Shown here in pieces: positions 1-10,315 of a DNA stretch of 64,000 nt. Both the position numbers and the translations under genes were made by a program. This stretch comes from Bostrychus sinensis (taxonomy: Eukaryota; Chordata; Actinopteri; Gobiiformes; Eleotridae). The first letter of the stretch is position 1, and the number at the start of each line of letters is the position of its first letter. The notes beneath the pieces are model-generated. The model saw only the letters and a program-made list of their open reading frames with translations. It was not told where the DNA came from and did no database searches. Location: NCBI GenBank assembly GCA_020698575.1, contig CM036244.1:7737534-7801533 (forward strand), in the 5' to 3' direction.

Positions 1-283
1 GCTCTATATAGTATATACAATTAATAACATAATGGTCATGGGTAACCATTAAAAAAGAATATACTACTACTGCTAATACTGCTTACTGTAGTGGAAAACA
101 CTCAATGTGAAAAGAAGAAGAAAAAAAAGTCTCTTAATTAATTAAACAATACAGAAGCAGAAGTTGATCTTAAATTTATCGAAGAGAAGTGCCCAGAAAT
201 GAACAAGAAGCAGATATTCTCAGAAGTGTTGCCTGCGAACTTTCCAGGAAGTCCATCATTTCTTAATTTTCTGTCTGTTCCAG

Positions 284-407
284 GTAACGACTCCAGTGTG
301 GACGGTCTGGTGAACTTTGAGAAACTCCGAATGATCGCTAAAGAGATCCGGCACGTGGTCTGCATGACCTCGGCCAACATGGACCCAGCGTTAATGTTCA
401 GACAGAG
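284..407 (+). CDS. rapgef6: rapgef6 exon, end of CDC25/RasGEF catalytic domain
   Basis: This exon encodes the end of the Rap guanine-nucleotide exchange (CDC25) domain of a PDZ-GEF; the block VDGLVNFEKLRMIAKEIRHV is nearly identical in vertebrate RAPGEF2 and RAPGEF6. It follows a pyrimidine-rich acceptor (ctgttccag) and ends before gttggt. It enters in phase 1 and leaves in phase 2, and the outgoing phase fits the microexon at 4516. Upstream exons lie outside the window. Family knowledge: the protein loads GTP on Rap1/Rap2 at membranes and cell junctions. The paralogue call (rapgef6 rather than rapgef2) rests on later exons. Confidence 0.9.
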
Positions 408-833
408 GTTGGTCTCGCACAATAAACTCACACATTTTACCTTTAAATAGTCTTTTTTTTCTGTGATGCTAAACTGTAAGGACTGGGTTTTTAAAAGCAG
501 ACAGGAGCAGGATAAAGGAACCAATCTAGGTTTACTTTTTGTAACGAAGGCATGCTGACATCTCTTTAAATTAATTATTCAGAGGAAAATTAAATGAGTT
601 TGAAGCTAATATGTCATTAATTAAGTTATTTATAATGCACATAAACTCCTTTATTGCTAAATTTGGAGTCCAGAAGTTAAAAAATGCATATTAACGAAGC
701 ACAGTTACTGGATATGAATGTTTCCAAAGACATTAATTTTGTGTTTGTGAGAAAAATGAAAGCGTAAGCTGTTGTATATTAAGTAGTTGTGGTTTTGTTT
801 AAATCTGTGGTTAAAGCTATTTAATAATGGGTT

Positions 834-2060
834 TCAAACTGTGGTAGGGGTACCACTGGTGGTACGTAGGTTTCCTCTGGTGGTTCTCAGGAGTCCTTAG
901 CAATTCAAGTCCAAATTTAAACTTTTAGTACAGTTTTATTCCTATTTTAGTCCTATTTTAGTTAGGGTTAGTCCTAGTTCAGACCAGGTTTAGTCCTGGT
1001 TTTATCTTGGTTTAGTCCTGGTTTATTATTAGTCCTCCTGGTTTAGACATGGTTTAGTCCTGGCTTTAGACCTGGTTTAGTCTTGGTTTAGACATGGTTT
1101 AGTCCTGGCTTTAGACCTGGTTTAGTCTTGGTTTAGACCTGGTTTAGTCTTGGTTTAGACCTGGTTTAGTCTTGGTTTAGACATGGTTTAGTCTTGGTTT
1201 AGACCTGGTTTAGTCCTGGTTTATTATTAGTCCTCCTGGTTTAGACCTAGTTTAGTCTTGGTTTAGACATGGTTTAGTCTTAATTTAGACATGGTTTAGT
1301 CTTAATTTAGACATGGTTTAGTCTTGGTTTAGACATGGTTTAGTCTTGGTTTAGACATGGTTTAGTCTTGGTTTAGACCTGGTTTAGTCCTGGTTTATTA
1401 TTAGTCCTCCTGGTTTAGACCTAGTTTAGTCTTGGTTTAGACATGGTTTAGTCTTAATTTAGACATGGTTTAGTCTTGGTTTAGACATGGTTTAGTCTTG
1501 GTTTAGACATGGTTTAGTCTTGGTTTAGACCTGGTTTAGTCCTGGTTTATTATTAGTCCTCCTGGTTTAGACCTAGTTTAGTCTTGGTTTAGACATGGTT
1601 TAGTCTTAATTTAGACATGGTTTAGTCTTGGTTTAGACATGGTTTAGTCTTAATTTAGACATGGTTTAGTCTTGGTTTAGACATGGTTTAGTCTTGGTTT
1701 AGACATGGTTTAGTCTTGGTTTAGACATGGTTTAGTCTTAATTTAGACATGGTTTAGTCTTGGTTTAGACATGGTTTAGTCTTGGTTTAGACATGGTTTA
1801 GTCTTGGTTTAGACATGGTTTAGTCTTGGTTTAGACATGGTTTAATCCCGGTTTAGTATTAGTCCTGGTTTTATCTTGGTTTAGTCCTGGTTTAAACCTA
1901 ATTTATTTCTGGGTTAGACATGATTTAGGTTTATTATTAGTCCTCCTGGTTTAATCCTTGGTTTAGACCTTTTTTAGTCCTCCTGGTTTAATCTTTGGTT
2001 TAGACCTGGTTTAGTCCTGGTTTAGTCCTTCTGGTTTCGTCTTGGTTTAGTCCCATGTTA
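834..2060. repeat. TTTAGTCCTGG-type minisatellite array 1
   Basis: A tandem array of 11- and 22-bp units (TTTAGTCCTGG, TTTAGACATGG, TTTAGTCTTGG) fills about 925 to 2055 inside a rapgef6 intron. A longer block containing tttattattagtcctcc recurs at about 1020, 1210, 1390 and 1545, so there is higher-order structure. The left flank (ttcaaactgtggtaggggta, from 836) resembles the end of the hAT-like element that carries the same satellite elsewhere in the window. Confidence 0.9.
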
Positions 2061-2621
2061 GTAGTAAAATGTTTCAGAAACGCCTCTCACTGCACCAGTC
2101 CTGCACCGAACACACCCAGATCCCACTGAAGTCCGCTTTGATCAATGCCCCCCTTCACTTCCTGTCCCGTTAAAGGCGTCTCAGTATTTTCGATTGCGTT
2201 TCCTCCATCGGCGCGTATCGACACAGAGACACAGGCCGGGAATCGACCGAGGCTGAGGCTGAACAGACGCCAGCTGCAGTTTGTGTGCCTCCCTCTCTGG
2301 GGTTGTGCGTTTCTTCACTGCACATCACTACTGTGGTGCGTGACTGCCCCCTACAGCCACAGGACACATACTACACCCTTAGATCTACAATTTTAATAAG
2401 GAAATGCTTTATAATATTACAGTAGGTTGAAAATATCAGAGGAAAATAACTGTTTAGTTTATATCTCTATCTGTAATTCTATCTTTAAGCCTTTACTAGA
2501 TATTTGTTAACATCACTGGATTACTTGCATATATCTTATAAATGTGTTATTACCTGTTTAGAAAGCAGTACTGTGTTGTCAACAATGGTAATATGAATTT
2601 AAAGTTTGTAAATGCTAATTT

Positions 2622-3450
2622 GGGCAGCACAGTGGCATAGTGGTTACTACTCTTGCCTCACAGCAAGAACAGGGCAGCCCCAAGGTCTTAAAAACGTTAA
2701 ATAAGTATTAAATTTGATCTTGTGAAACTCAAGGCCTTAAAAGTATTAAATATTATGAGTAGGTATTATATTTTGTTCACCCAGGTCTTAAAATGTGACA
2801 AAACATTGCGTTAATATTACAAAAAATAGAGTCATTGCAATAACAAAAATATATTTATTGAAGAAATGTTATCAGTGAAATGCATGATTCATTCATTCAT
2901 GATTTTTTAATGCAGCACTAGAGGTTTTTCATCTGTATTTGATTTTTAATAATAATAATAATCTTTTCTATAGCACTTTTCTGAGCAAGTTCCAAAATGC
3001 TTTCCAGTGCAAAAACACATAAAATCTCCAATAAAGACCCATGATCATACAATAAAATACAAGCCAATAAAAGACCAAACAAGCCAATAAAAAAGCAAAC
3101 ACATAATACAACTGTGATTAAAAAGTGAAATAGTAATAAAATACTGACTCAAATTAAAAATCAGGCAATATCAAATGCTTTTTAAAATGAAAACCTTGAG
3201 TTTCAGAGAGTAGTACGGATAATTCCTCAGTGTAAAGTTTGTACAGATTATTGTTCTGTTGTTGACGATGCTGGCATTAAATTTCGGTCTAAGTGGCATT
3301 AAAAAGGTCTTAAATTTCCCAAGACAAAACCTGGAGCTACCCTGAAGAAGGTCTCGGGTTCAATTCCCGGACTGTGTGGGGCCTTTCTGTGTGGAGTTTT
3401 GCATGTTCTTCCCGAGTCTGCTCCGGTTTCCCCCACCACCAAAAACATGG
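2622..3450 (+). repeat. tRNA-derived SINE split by an inserted MITE
   Basis: The left part (2622 to 2669) has the box-A-like segment of a common teleost tRNA-derived SINE (cagtggcatagtggttac). The right part (3345 to about 3450) has the box-B-like segment (gggttcaattcccgg) and the usual downstream stretch (tctgtgtggagttttgcatg). The two halves become contiguous when the element at 2670 to 3344 and one copy of AAGAA are removed. Confidence 0.75.
2670..3344. mobile_element. MITE family A (CAGGGYAGCYCC termini, 5-bp TSD), copy 1
   Basis: Terminal inverted repeats read CAGGGCAGCCCCAAGGTC at the left and, in complement, CAGGGTAGCTCCAGGTTT at the right. The flanks show a 5-bp duplication, AAGAA (2665 to 2669 and 3345 to 3349). 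A second dispersed sequence (about 2946 to 3176, starting with an AAT run and ctatagcacttttctgagc) is inserted inside. No transposase is visible. Superfamily not assigned. Confidence 0.75.
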
Positions 3451-3679
3451 GGCCAGGATTCAGCAGGACTTTCTTGGTTAAATAATAATAGGTCAAATAA
3501 AAAATGAAATCAAAAAACTTGTATTAGTTTATAAAGCTTGACAACATTAAACCAAAAAACAGAGTATGCCTGCTACCAAAGAGAATCTCAAGATCTAATA
3601 CTATTTATGTAAAAACAGGAAAGGCCCTTGTGATGTTGATGGAAGTAGGGTTGGATCCGGATTAAAAAAAAACATTGGG

Positions 3680-4113
3680 CAGGGTTTGTACAGTCATGGA
3701 AGACCTGGAAAAGTCATTAAATTTTAAAATGCAATTCCTAGGCCCTGGAAAAGTTATGTAATTTTATATTTTGGTGTAAAGTTTTAGAGAAATCTGAGTA
3801 ACATTCGACCACTACTGCTCCAGCCTGCCGAGATGATTACTTCATATCTTAATTTACTTTTTGAAAATGCGTTCTGAACCGACTTACCAAACATAATTAT
3901 CTTTTAATCATGGTGTAGGCGATAAATCAGTAAAATTTGTGGAATAATATATTTCTGTGACTGACTGAAATTGCAGCAAAAGTTTCTAATGCACCACACT
4001 GGACATTTTGAATACTTTATAAGTCATTTCAGACATTCAGGTTTTGGAAATTTGGTCAAAAGTTTTGGAAAAGTCATGGGAAAATACTTGATAAAAAAAG
4101 TGTACGAACCCTG
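3680..4113. mobile_element. MITE family B (CAGGGTTYGTRCA termini, 6-bp TSD), copy 1
   Basis: The left end reads CAGGGTTTGTACAGTCATGG and the right end, in complement, CAGGGTTCGTACAC. Directly flanking is ATTGGG on both sides (3674 to 3679 and 4114 to 4119). The body (acctggaaaagtcat, ggccctggaaaagtt) matches the copy at 9639 to 10150. It lies in a rapgef6 intron. Confidence 0.75.
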
Positions 4114-4515
4114 ATTGGGGAAGTGTACCTAACGAGTATCAAATGGGTTAAAAACACACTTAAAATGAATGTGCAAGTAATCTTTAAATACTGAATATGT
4201 AATAAAGCCTCATTATTCTGTATTAAATTAAAAATACACTGTAATGAGTTGATGAACACGCTTTATTTCAAGCCAAGTGTTTGATGCACAAGAAGCCCAG
4301 CGGTCTGTGTTGATATGGGGACATGTCCTCTGTGTGGTGGTGTCCTCCCATCTCCAGCCATTTCCTGTTTGTTTGTTTGTTTGTTTGTTTGTGGTGGCAT
4401 GACCTCAACATAGTCCTGTCACTACCACCTCCTCCTTTTCCCTTTGACCATTGACCCTTGACCCTTGAACTTGTCTCTTAAGTCACGCTTCAATCTTCAC
4501 GCCTCTCGCTTACAG

Positions 4516-4539
4516 GAAGAAGAGGTGGAAAAGTTTAGG
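4516..4539 (+). CDS. rapgef6: rapgef6 24-nt microexon
   Basis: After the acceptor cttacag, 24 bases encode KKRWKSL plus split codons and end at a strong donor (gtaagt). Joined to the exon ending at 407 and the one starting at 6478 it reads FRQR-KKRWKSLG-SLSQGS, matching the vertebrate PDZ-GEF sequence RKKKWRSLGSLSQGS that follows the CDC25 domain. Phase 2 in and phase 2 out both fit. It is far too short for ORF-based detection; homology and phase support it. Confidence 0.85.
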
Positions 4540-5097
4540 GTAAGTTTGTCCTGGCGTCCCATTGTGGCCCATTATTATAATAATAAATTTAATATTATAA
4601 CTATAACCCACCTTTGCATCATGCCCACCATAAACAGCGCATGTTACTTTGGTTGAATGAATGTTTTTTTTGCCTGTGCTTGTCTCATTAACCCATCCAT
4701 CGTTTTGCAGTGCATCTAAAAACCATCAAACGTCATTAACTGTCTGCTCATGCAATGTTGCGCTGTCTTAAGATTAAAACACAAGAGTTTGTTGATATGA
4801 AATGGTTTTAAATGCAAGTAGGTGCTTTAAAAAAGGATCTTATGCACTCAAAAGGAAAAAAATACGAGCACGCTAACTAACGATACATGTATTAATTATT
4901 TTTATGATTAATAAGCGGCTGGTGAAGTGTGCGTAAATGCATGACGACCTGCTGGCCTTGCTGAATTTTTACAAAATTTATAAAAAGACAAAGCTACAAG
5001 TTACAATTTAACAATCTATTTTCTTGTTTTTGTGGCTTTACTGTTCTGTCTTGGTAATAAAACCTCTCAGCACATGGCATGTTTCAAAGACAATGAT

Positions 5098-5395
5098 AGT
5101 GATTAATCAATTGCTAAATTAGTCAACGATTTTTTTTTTTTTTTCAGGGTGTTTTTATTGAAACGTAGTCATTTTGTTTGTTTTTTTAACACCCTAACTC
5201 CAGAACAATCCCACTCTGTTGCTCCAATATTAAATCCAGTGTTTACAAGTAAATCAAAAATAATAATAAGAAGAAAATTAAATAAAAAGGACTGAAATAA
5301 GTGAGGGATCCACCTTTTTTATCTGATCTGAGACAGGTTACTAGTTGACAATTGTTGTAATAATCGATTACAATCCGATTAGTTGTTCCAGTTAT
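5098..5395. repeat. Degenerate ATTAATCG-type hAT MITE remnant
   Basis: Fragments such as gattaatcaattgctaaattag and cgattacaatccgattag resemble the ends of the hAT elements at 42548 and 58404 (same cgattaatcg-type motifs). No TSD can be read. It is old and partly replaced by simple sequence. Confidence 0.4.
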
Positions 5396-5470
5396 GCCCA
5401 ACAAAATAAGTTTATGCAGTTTTAATAAAGCAGTTTTCTACTTCATGCGTCAGCTAATGAGGCTTTTTTA

Positions 5471-5877
5471 CAGGGTAGCCCCGAGGTCTTAAAAGTGTTT
5501 TAAAAAAAAAAAGGTATTAAATTTGATGTTGCCAAAATCCAGGCTTTAAAAGGTATTAAATTAGGACATCTAAGTCAAGTTTTCTAGTGTTGTACTTGTC
5601 GAAAATATATTTTAGATCAATACACTCCGTCTTTTTTGTGAGTTAGATGTGAATTTGGGAACAACTTCAATCAGTCGTGGTTTTAGGAACCAGTTATTTC
5701 ACCTGTATCAGACTTTCAAAATAAAACCATTGAGTTTCAGAGAGTAATACTGATATTTTATTAGCATAAAATTTATACAGATTATTGTTCTTTTGCTAAT
5801 AATCTTGGCATTAATTTAGTTCTAAGTGGCATTAAAAAGGTCTTAAATTTCATGAGAAAAAACCTGGAGCAACCCTG
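5471..5877. mobile_element. MITE family A, copy 2
   Basis: The termini CAGGGTAGCCCCGAGGTCTT and, in complement, CAGGGTTGCTCCAGG match copy 1 at 2670. The flanking 5-bp repeat TTTTA (5466 to 5470 and 5878 to 5882) supports a 5-bp TSD for this family. The interior shares gagtttcagagagtaa and taagtggcattaaaaag with copy 1. It lies in a rapgef6 intron. Confidence 0.75.
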
Positions 5878-6477
5878 TTTTATTTTGTCTCTCTCCTCTT
5901 TAGACAAGCATTTTTTTTTTTATTTTTTTTTTTTTATTTTTTGGTCAGTGCACAATTTTCAGTCGGTGGATGATTATTGATGTCATTACACCATGTGACA
6001 ATGAATGACCTTATAAGGAGTTCCACTTTGACATATACAGTACGTGCTTGAAGAAAGTAAATAATGTTTTTTAGGTTATTAACATCAGAGTGCATCAGAT
6101 TCTAGATTTTGAATACCAACTTTAACTAAATATATATTTCAAGCAACTACTGAACTAATAAAAAAGGACATTATTTTCTGTATAAATGTTGCATCATGCC
6201 ATAATATTCCCCATATCGAGTCTTGTGCATCTTAAGCCTTTTTGCCTCCATCTCAAATGTTTTGCTGTCCCTTTGCACGGCGTACAAACTCTAGCTCTTC
6301 TCCCAGTTGCATGTTTTAAAATGCTATACCCCATTTAAAAAAAAAAGGCACATTTTGTTGCATTAAATTTTTTGGTAAAGAGAGGAATAGCATCTTACTA
6401 ATGCCCGCCATCTTTGTCTCCCCTTTATTGTTTGTTCGCGTTAACTTTTCTGTTGTATTTTGTTTGTTTTGCCGTAG

Positions 6478-6698
6478 GTCTCTGAGTCAGGGCAGCACCA
6501 ACTCCAACATGCTGGACGTCCAGGGAGGGGCCCATAAGAAGAGAGTGCGGCGCAGTTCGCTCCTAAACGCCAAAAAGCTTTACGAGGACGCTCAGATGGC
6601 CAGGAAGGTGAAGCAGTACCTGTCCAATCTGACGGTGGAGACGGATGAGGAGAAGCACCAGATCATGTCGCTCCAGTGTGAGCCCACCTACAGCACTT
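6478..6698 (+). CDS. rapgef6: rapgef6 exon, KKRVRRSS region
   Basis: This exon starts after gccgtag, ends before gtgagc, and encodes SLSQGS through HKKRVRRSSLLNAKKLYEDA and ARKVKQYLSNL to CEPTYST. These blocks are diagnostic for the region just C-terminal to the CDC25 domain in RAPGEF2/6. It enters in phase 2 from the microexon and leaves in phase 1 into the exon at 7931. The basic cluster KKRVRRSS is a plausible kinase or membrane-contact site (inference). Confidence 0.92.
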
Positions 6699-6949
6699 GT
6701 GAGCAAAATACAACTTTTTTTATTTATTTGCTATTTTTGCTATTATATTATATTTTGATCATATAAACAAGATGCTGTGATTAGCTGTGTTTCACCTGGA
6801 CACAATAATCTCTGTTTAAAACATCATGGTGCATGCAATTATTACAAAATAGTGCCATCTAGTGGATTTACATCGGTATGGCAGTCATTTTTATACATTG
6901 TCTTATTAATGTTTAAACTATGAGTGCAGTGGAAATCTAAAAGCACTTA

Positions 6950-7210
6950 GCAATCAATCAACTTTATTTATAAAGCGTTTATAAAAACAACACAGTCGGC
7001 CAAACTGATATACACAGCATAAATAAAATAAAAACCACAACAAAGAACAATACATTTAAATCAGATAAAAGAACAGAGACGTAAGACCAGTATAAAAACA
7101 AAGTAAAATAAAACCAGTAAAAAACAATAAAACATTAAAAGTCAACATCTCAAACTGAGGAAAAAGCCAAAGAGAAAAAGTGTTTTAAGAGAGGACAAAG
7201 CAGTGGATAC
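6950..7210. repeat. Non-LTR/SINE 3'-end-like dispersed fragment
   Basis: The stretch beginning caatcaactttatttataa, followed by A-rich sequence, is the type of tail often seen at fish LINE or SINE 3' ends; similar tails occur at about 2946 and 46660. No coding capacity. The rest of this intron (6699 to 7930) is AT-rich with nothing else recognised. Confidence 0.4.
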
Positions 7211-7930
7211 TTGGAATTATTTCATTTATTTCCAATATGATACATTGTTATTTTTAATCTTTTTATATTGAAACTTCTGAAAAACAAGCTCAACATTTTT
7301 TTTGTTCCATATTCTTAGATTTTTTGATTTTTCTTAATTTTATTTTTATACATTTTTATTTTAGTTTATTTTGAACAGAAAATATATAGTAAGCAAATAT
7401 AATAGTTTATTTGTTAATTTGTATTTTGTGTTTTATTTTAAAGGCAGGCAGATTATTATCTATTTTATATTTTGAATTTGTGTATAAAAGAAAATATGCA
7501 GGAGAATTAGTATTTACAATAAATTAGATTTGTACTAATAACCAGAAGTATTTTTTACCACTTTTTGACGAATCACCAACACGTATGGATGAGCGGGTAC
7601 TCAAGACAAAAAATATGACCTAAAATATATACTAAGCATTTAATATGGTTGAATTATAAATCATCATCTGTTGAGTAAAATCCTGAGGAAAATTGTTCAA
7701 AAAAGGCGATGAATTAATGCAATAAAATGAAACAGTGAGCTAAACAATCTTTATAATGAATAATATCTTTGCCATCAGTTGCTAAATATTCTTATCCATT
7801 AAATATCTTATTAATAAAGCCTTGTTATAACACCACGCTCTTAGGCAATTTAACAATTGTCCGCACATAAAAGAAAAAAAAATAGCCAAAAAGTTGTTTA
7901 CATTCTTGACACCATCTTTTTTTCTTTTAG

Positions 7931-8104
7931 TGTCGAAGAACTTGAGCGAGAGACGGTCCACCAAGTCGGACATGTCTCCTGTGTCTCTGCGGTCAGCGCT
8001 GCCTTCAGTCAAAACCCAGAACAGAGTCTCGCAAGTCCTGCAAGTCCAGGTTCCTCTGAACCCGCTCCGCAAGAAGAGCACGGCCAAAGACAGCGGCACG
8101 CCAA
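7931..8104 (+). CDS. rapgef6: rapgef6 exon, NLSERRSTKSDMSPVS region
   Basis: Acceptor tttcttttag and donor gtaagt bound an ORF encoding LSKNLSERRSTKSDMSPVSL, followed by a basic Ser-rich stretch (PLRKKSTAKDSGTP). It matches the tail of RAPGEF6-type proteins, where the region is disordered and phosphorylatable. Phase 1 on both sides is consistent with neighbours at 6698 and 9329. Confidence 0.88.
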
Positions 8105-8313
8105 GTAAGTTACACATCACCACTCAAAAATGGAGCAAGAAATACACATTTACTATTTGTACTTGTTAAATAATGGGAATAGTGATTGTATTAAACCTGT
8201 AGCCTGTGCAAAGAATCATGGGTAATACATGAGCACAGGTTAAACTACCTCTGAATGCATGGAGAGCCATACAACCAATCAGAAAACAGCAGGCCAGTAT
8301 ACACAGAAATAAC

Positions 8314-9150
8314 CAGTGATGGACAAAGTACTCAAAAGCTGTACTCAAGTAAAAGTACTGTTACTGCAAAAATATTTTTTTACTCAAGTAGAAGTAACAG
8401 TACCAAGCAAACATTTTGCTTCAGTAAAAGTACATTTGAATGTTTTTGCAAATTCTTCTTCTCTTTCTTCCTCTTCTTTTTCTTCTTCTTCTCCTTCTTC
8501 ACCTTCTTCTCTTTCTTGTTCTTCTCCTTTTTCTTCACCTTCTCCTTTTTCTTCTTCTTCACCTTCTTCTTCACCTTCTCCTTTTCCTTCTTCTTCTTCT
8601 TCTCCTTCTTCACCTTCTTCTCTTTCTTGTTCTTCTCCTTTTTCTTCTTCACCTTCTTCTCTTTGTTGTTCTTCACCTTCTTCTTCACCTTCTCTTTTTT
8701 CTTCTTCTTCACCTTCTTCTTCACCTTCTCCTTCTTCACCTTCTCCTCTTTCTTCTTCTCTTTCTTCTTCTCCTTTTCCTTCTTCTTCTCCTTCTTCACC
8801 TTCTCCTCTTTCTTCTTCTCTTTCTTCTTCTCCTTTTCCTTCTTCTTCTTCTTCTTCTCCTTCTTCACCTTCTTCTCTTTCTTGTTCTTCTCCTTTTTCT
8901 TCTTCGTCTCCTTCTTCTTCACCTTCTTCTCTTTGTTGTGCTTCACCTTCTTCTTCACCATCTTCACCTTCTCCTTTTTCTTCTTCTTCACCAAGTTTCA
9001 AACCCTGAATTTTCTGATTGTCAGATGTGGAACCCACTACACCACAGAGGACAAAAACTACTTTTGCTTCCTTAGACAATGTACTAAGAAAATACTTTTT
9101 CCTCAAAAAAACTCACTTCAGTAAAAGTATCTTGTTACTGTCCATCACTG
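8314..9150. mobile_element. hAT-type MITE (CAGTGATGG termini) with internal CTT-rich tract
   Basis: The left end CAGTGATGGACAAAGTA and the right end (complement CAGTGATGGACAGTAAC) are inverted repeats flanked by a perfect 8-bp duplication, GAAATAAC (8306 to 8313 and 9151 to 9158), which is the hAT signature. Subterminal sequence has the usual ctcaagtaaaagtac repeats. It carries no transposase; the centre is replaced by the microsatellite listed next. It is inserted in a rapgef6 intron. Confidence 0.88.
8454..8996. repeat. 540-bp pyrimidine tract, (TTC)n/(TTCTCC)n microsatellite
   Basis: Almost pure C/T on the plus strand, built from TTC and TCC triplets with a few A, G-containing interruptions (caccttc, cttgttc). 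It generates long low-complexity ORFs in most frames (poly-Ser, poly-Phe, poly-Leu, poly-Lys/Glu). These are not genes: they lack coding features and fall inside a transposon in an intron. Confidence 0.95.
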
Positions 9151-9328
9151 GAAATAACAACCTCTGGACCAATGTTATTTTTAAAAACATACAACATGGG
9201 CAGCTCATAAATCCCACCCCATTTTCAGATCAACACTTTGTTTGAAAGAATTGAAGTGGGCAGTCTTGTACTTCTGTATTTAAACAACAGTAATGTATAA
9301 TGTTCATTTATTTCTCCTTTGTCTGCAG

Positions 9329-9475
9329 ACTCAAACTCTCCGCAGGTGGTGAAGAAGCCTCCGGTGTCGTCTGCAGATGAGTGGAGTATAAAGAGGCCGT
9401 CCGATGACACTGTGTCTATGGTCTCCTCGCTTCACTCCAGCCCCACAGTGTCTCCTCAGGGCTCGCCACGGAAAG
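9329..9475 (+). CDS. rapgef6: rapgef6 exon, SSLHSSPTVSPQGSPRK region
   Basis: Bounded by the acceptor ttgtctgcag and the donor gtccgc, this exon encodes NSNSPQVVKKPPVSS, then DDTVSMVSSLHSSPTVSPQG and SPRK. The motif is a strong match to RAPGEF6 and slightly weaker to RAPGEF2. It leaves in phase 1, and both the cassette exon at 10196 and the exon at 12722 accept phase 1, so either splice keeps the frame. The donor is weak (GTCCGC), which fits alternative splicing. Confidence 0.9.
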
Positions 9476-9638
9476 GTCCGCAACACCAAAATACTGTTCC
9501 CCTGTAGAGTTCAAGAAAATTACTTCAGAAGCCTTAGAAAACATTACAATACATTACAAATCTGGACCAACATTTCTCTATAAACTTAAAGAGTTTGGCT
9601 TTTCTCATTATGTCAAAGTTGGTGTGATTTACTACATT

Positions 9639-10150
9639 CAGGGTTCGTGCAGTCATGGAAAACCTGGAACAGTCATGGAATTTTAAAATGCAACTTCCAG
9701 GCCCTGGAAAAGTTTTGGATTTTTATATTTTGGTGTAAAGTTTTAGAAAAGTTTGGGGAATTTAAACAAACATTCGACCACTACTTATTAAACTTGCGCC
9801 AGCCTGCCTAGATGATTATTTTAAGATATAATTTACTTTTTAAAAATGCGTTCTGAACCAATTTTCCCAGCATAATTATATTTTAATGACTGGTGCAGGC
9901 TAAGTCAGTAAATTTAGTGGAATAATTAGTGAAATAATAAATTTCTGAGGGAAGAACCTCAAATGTTTTTTTGTTTTTTTTTCCAACTGACTAATTTCCA
10001 ATTTTAACAAATGAAATTGCAGCAGAAGTTTCTAATGCACCACAGTGGACATTTTGAATACTATTTTTCATTCATTTAGGTCTTGGAAATTTAGTCAAAA
10101 GGTTTAGAAAAGTCATGGAAAATTTTTGGTAAAAAAGTGTATGAATCCTT
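9639..10150. mobile_element. MITE family B, copy 2
   Basis: Same family as 3680 to 4113: the left end is CAGGGTTCGTGCAGTCATGG and the interior shares ctggaacagtcatgg and ggccctggaaaag. It is flanked by the 6-bp repeat TACATT (9633 to 9638 and 10151 to 10156). The right end is degraded (aatcctt). It sits just 5' of the cassette exon of rapgef6. Confidence 0.72.
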
Positions 10151-10195
10151 TACATTAAAAACTTAAATGTATAACTGTATTTCTTCTGCTTTTAG

Positions 10196-10315
10196 TTGGA
10201 GGAGTGCCAAAGTCCCAGAACTCCAGCCAAATTAACCTGTCGGGCTCCTCGTCCTCGTTGACCAGCGACGCCAGCACCAAGGCCAGCACCGTCAGCCTGC
10301 GCAGCTACGGCATAG
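10196..10315 (+). CDS. rapgef6: rapgef6 cassette exon (120 nt)
   Basis: After tgcttttag the exon encodes VGGVPKSQNSSQINLS, then GSSSSLTSDASTK and TVSLRSYGIG, and can end before gtgggg. Exactly 40 codons, phase 1 in and phase 1 out, so it can be included or skipped without changing frame between 9475 and 12722. The peptide is Ser-rich and GC-rich compared with the intron. The open frame continues past the donor to 10881 (next entry). Confidence 0.7.

Noticed and set aside
834..2060. Possible CRISPR array because of regular short repeats
   Set aside because: Units are contiguous without unique spacers, vary in sequence and lie in a eukaryotic intron.
8255..9124. Long ORFs of 204 to 289 codons in several frames
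   Set aside because: They are translations of the CTT-rich microsatellite inside a hAT element (poly-Phe, poly-Ser, poly-Leu, poly-Lys/Glu). No coding features.
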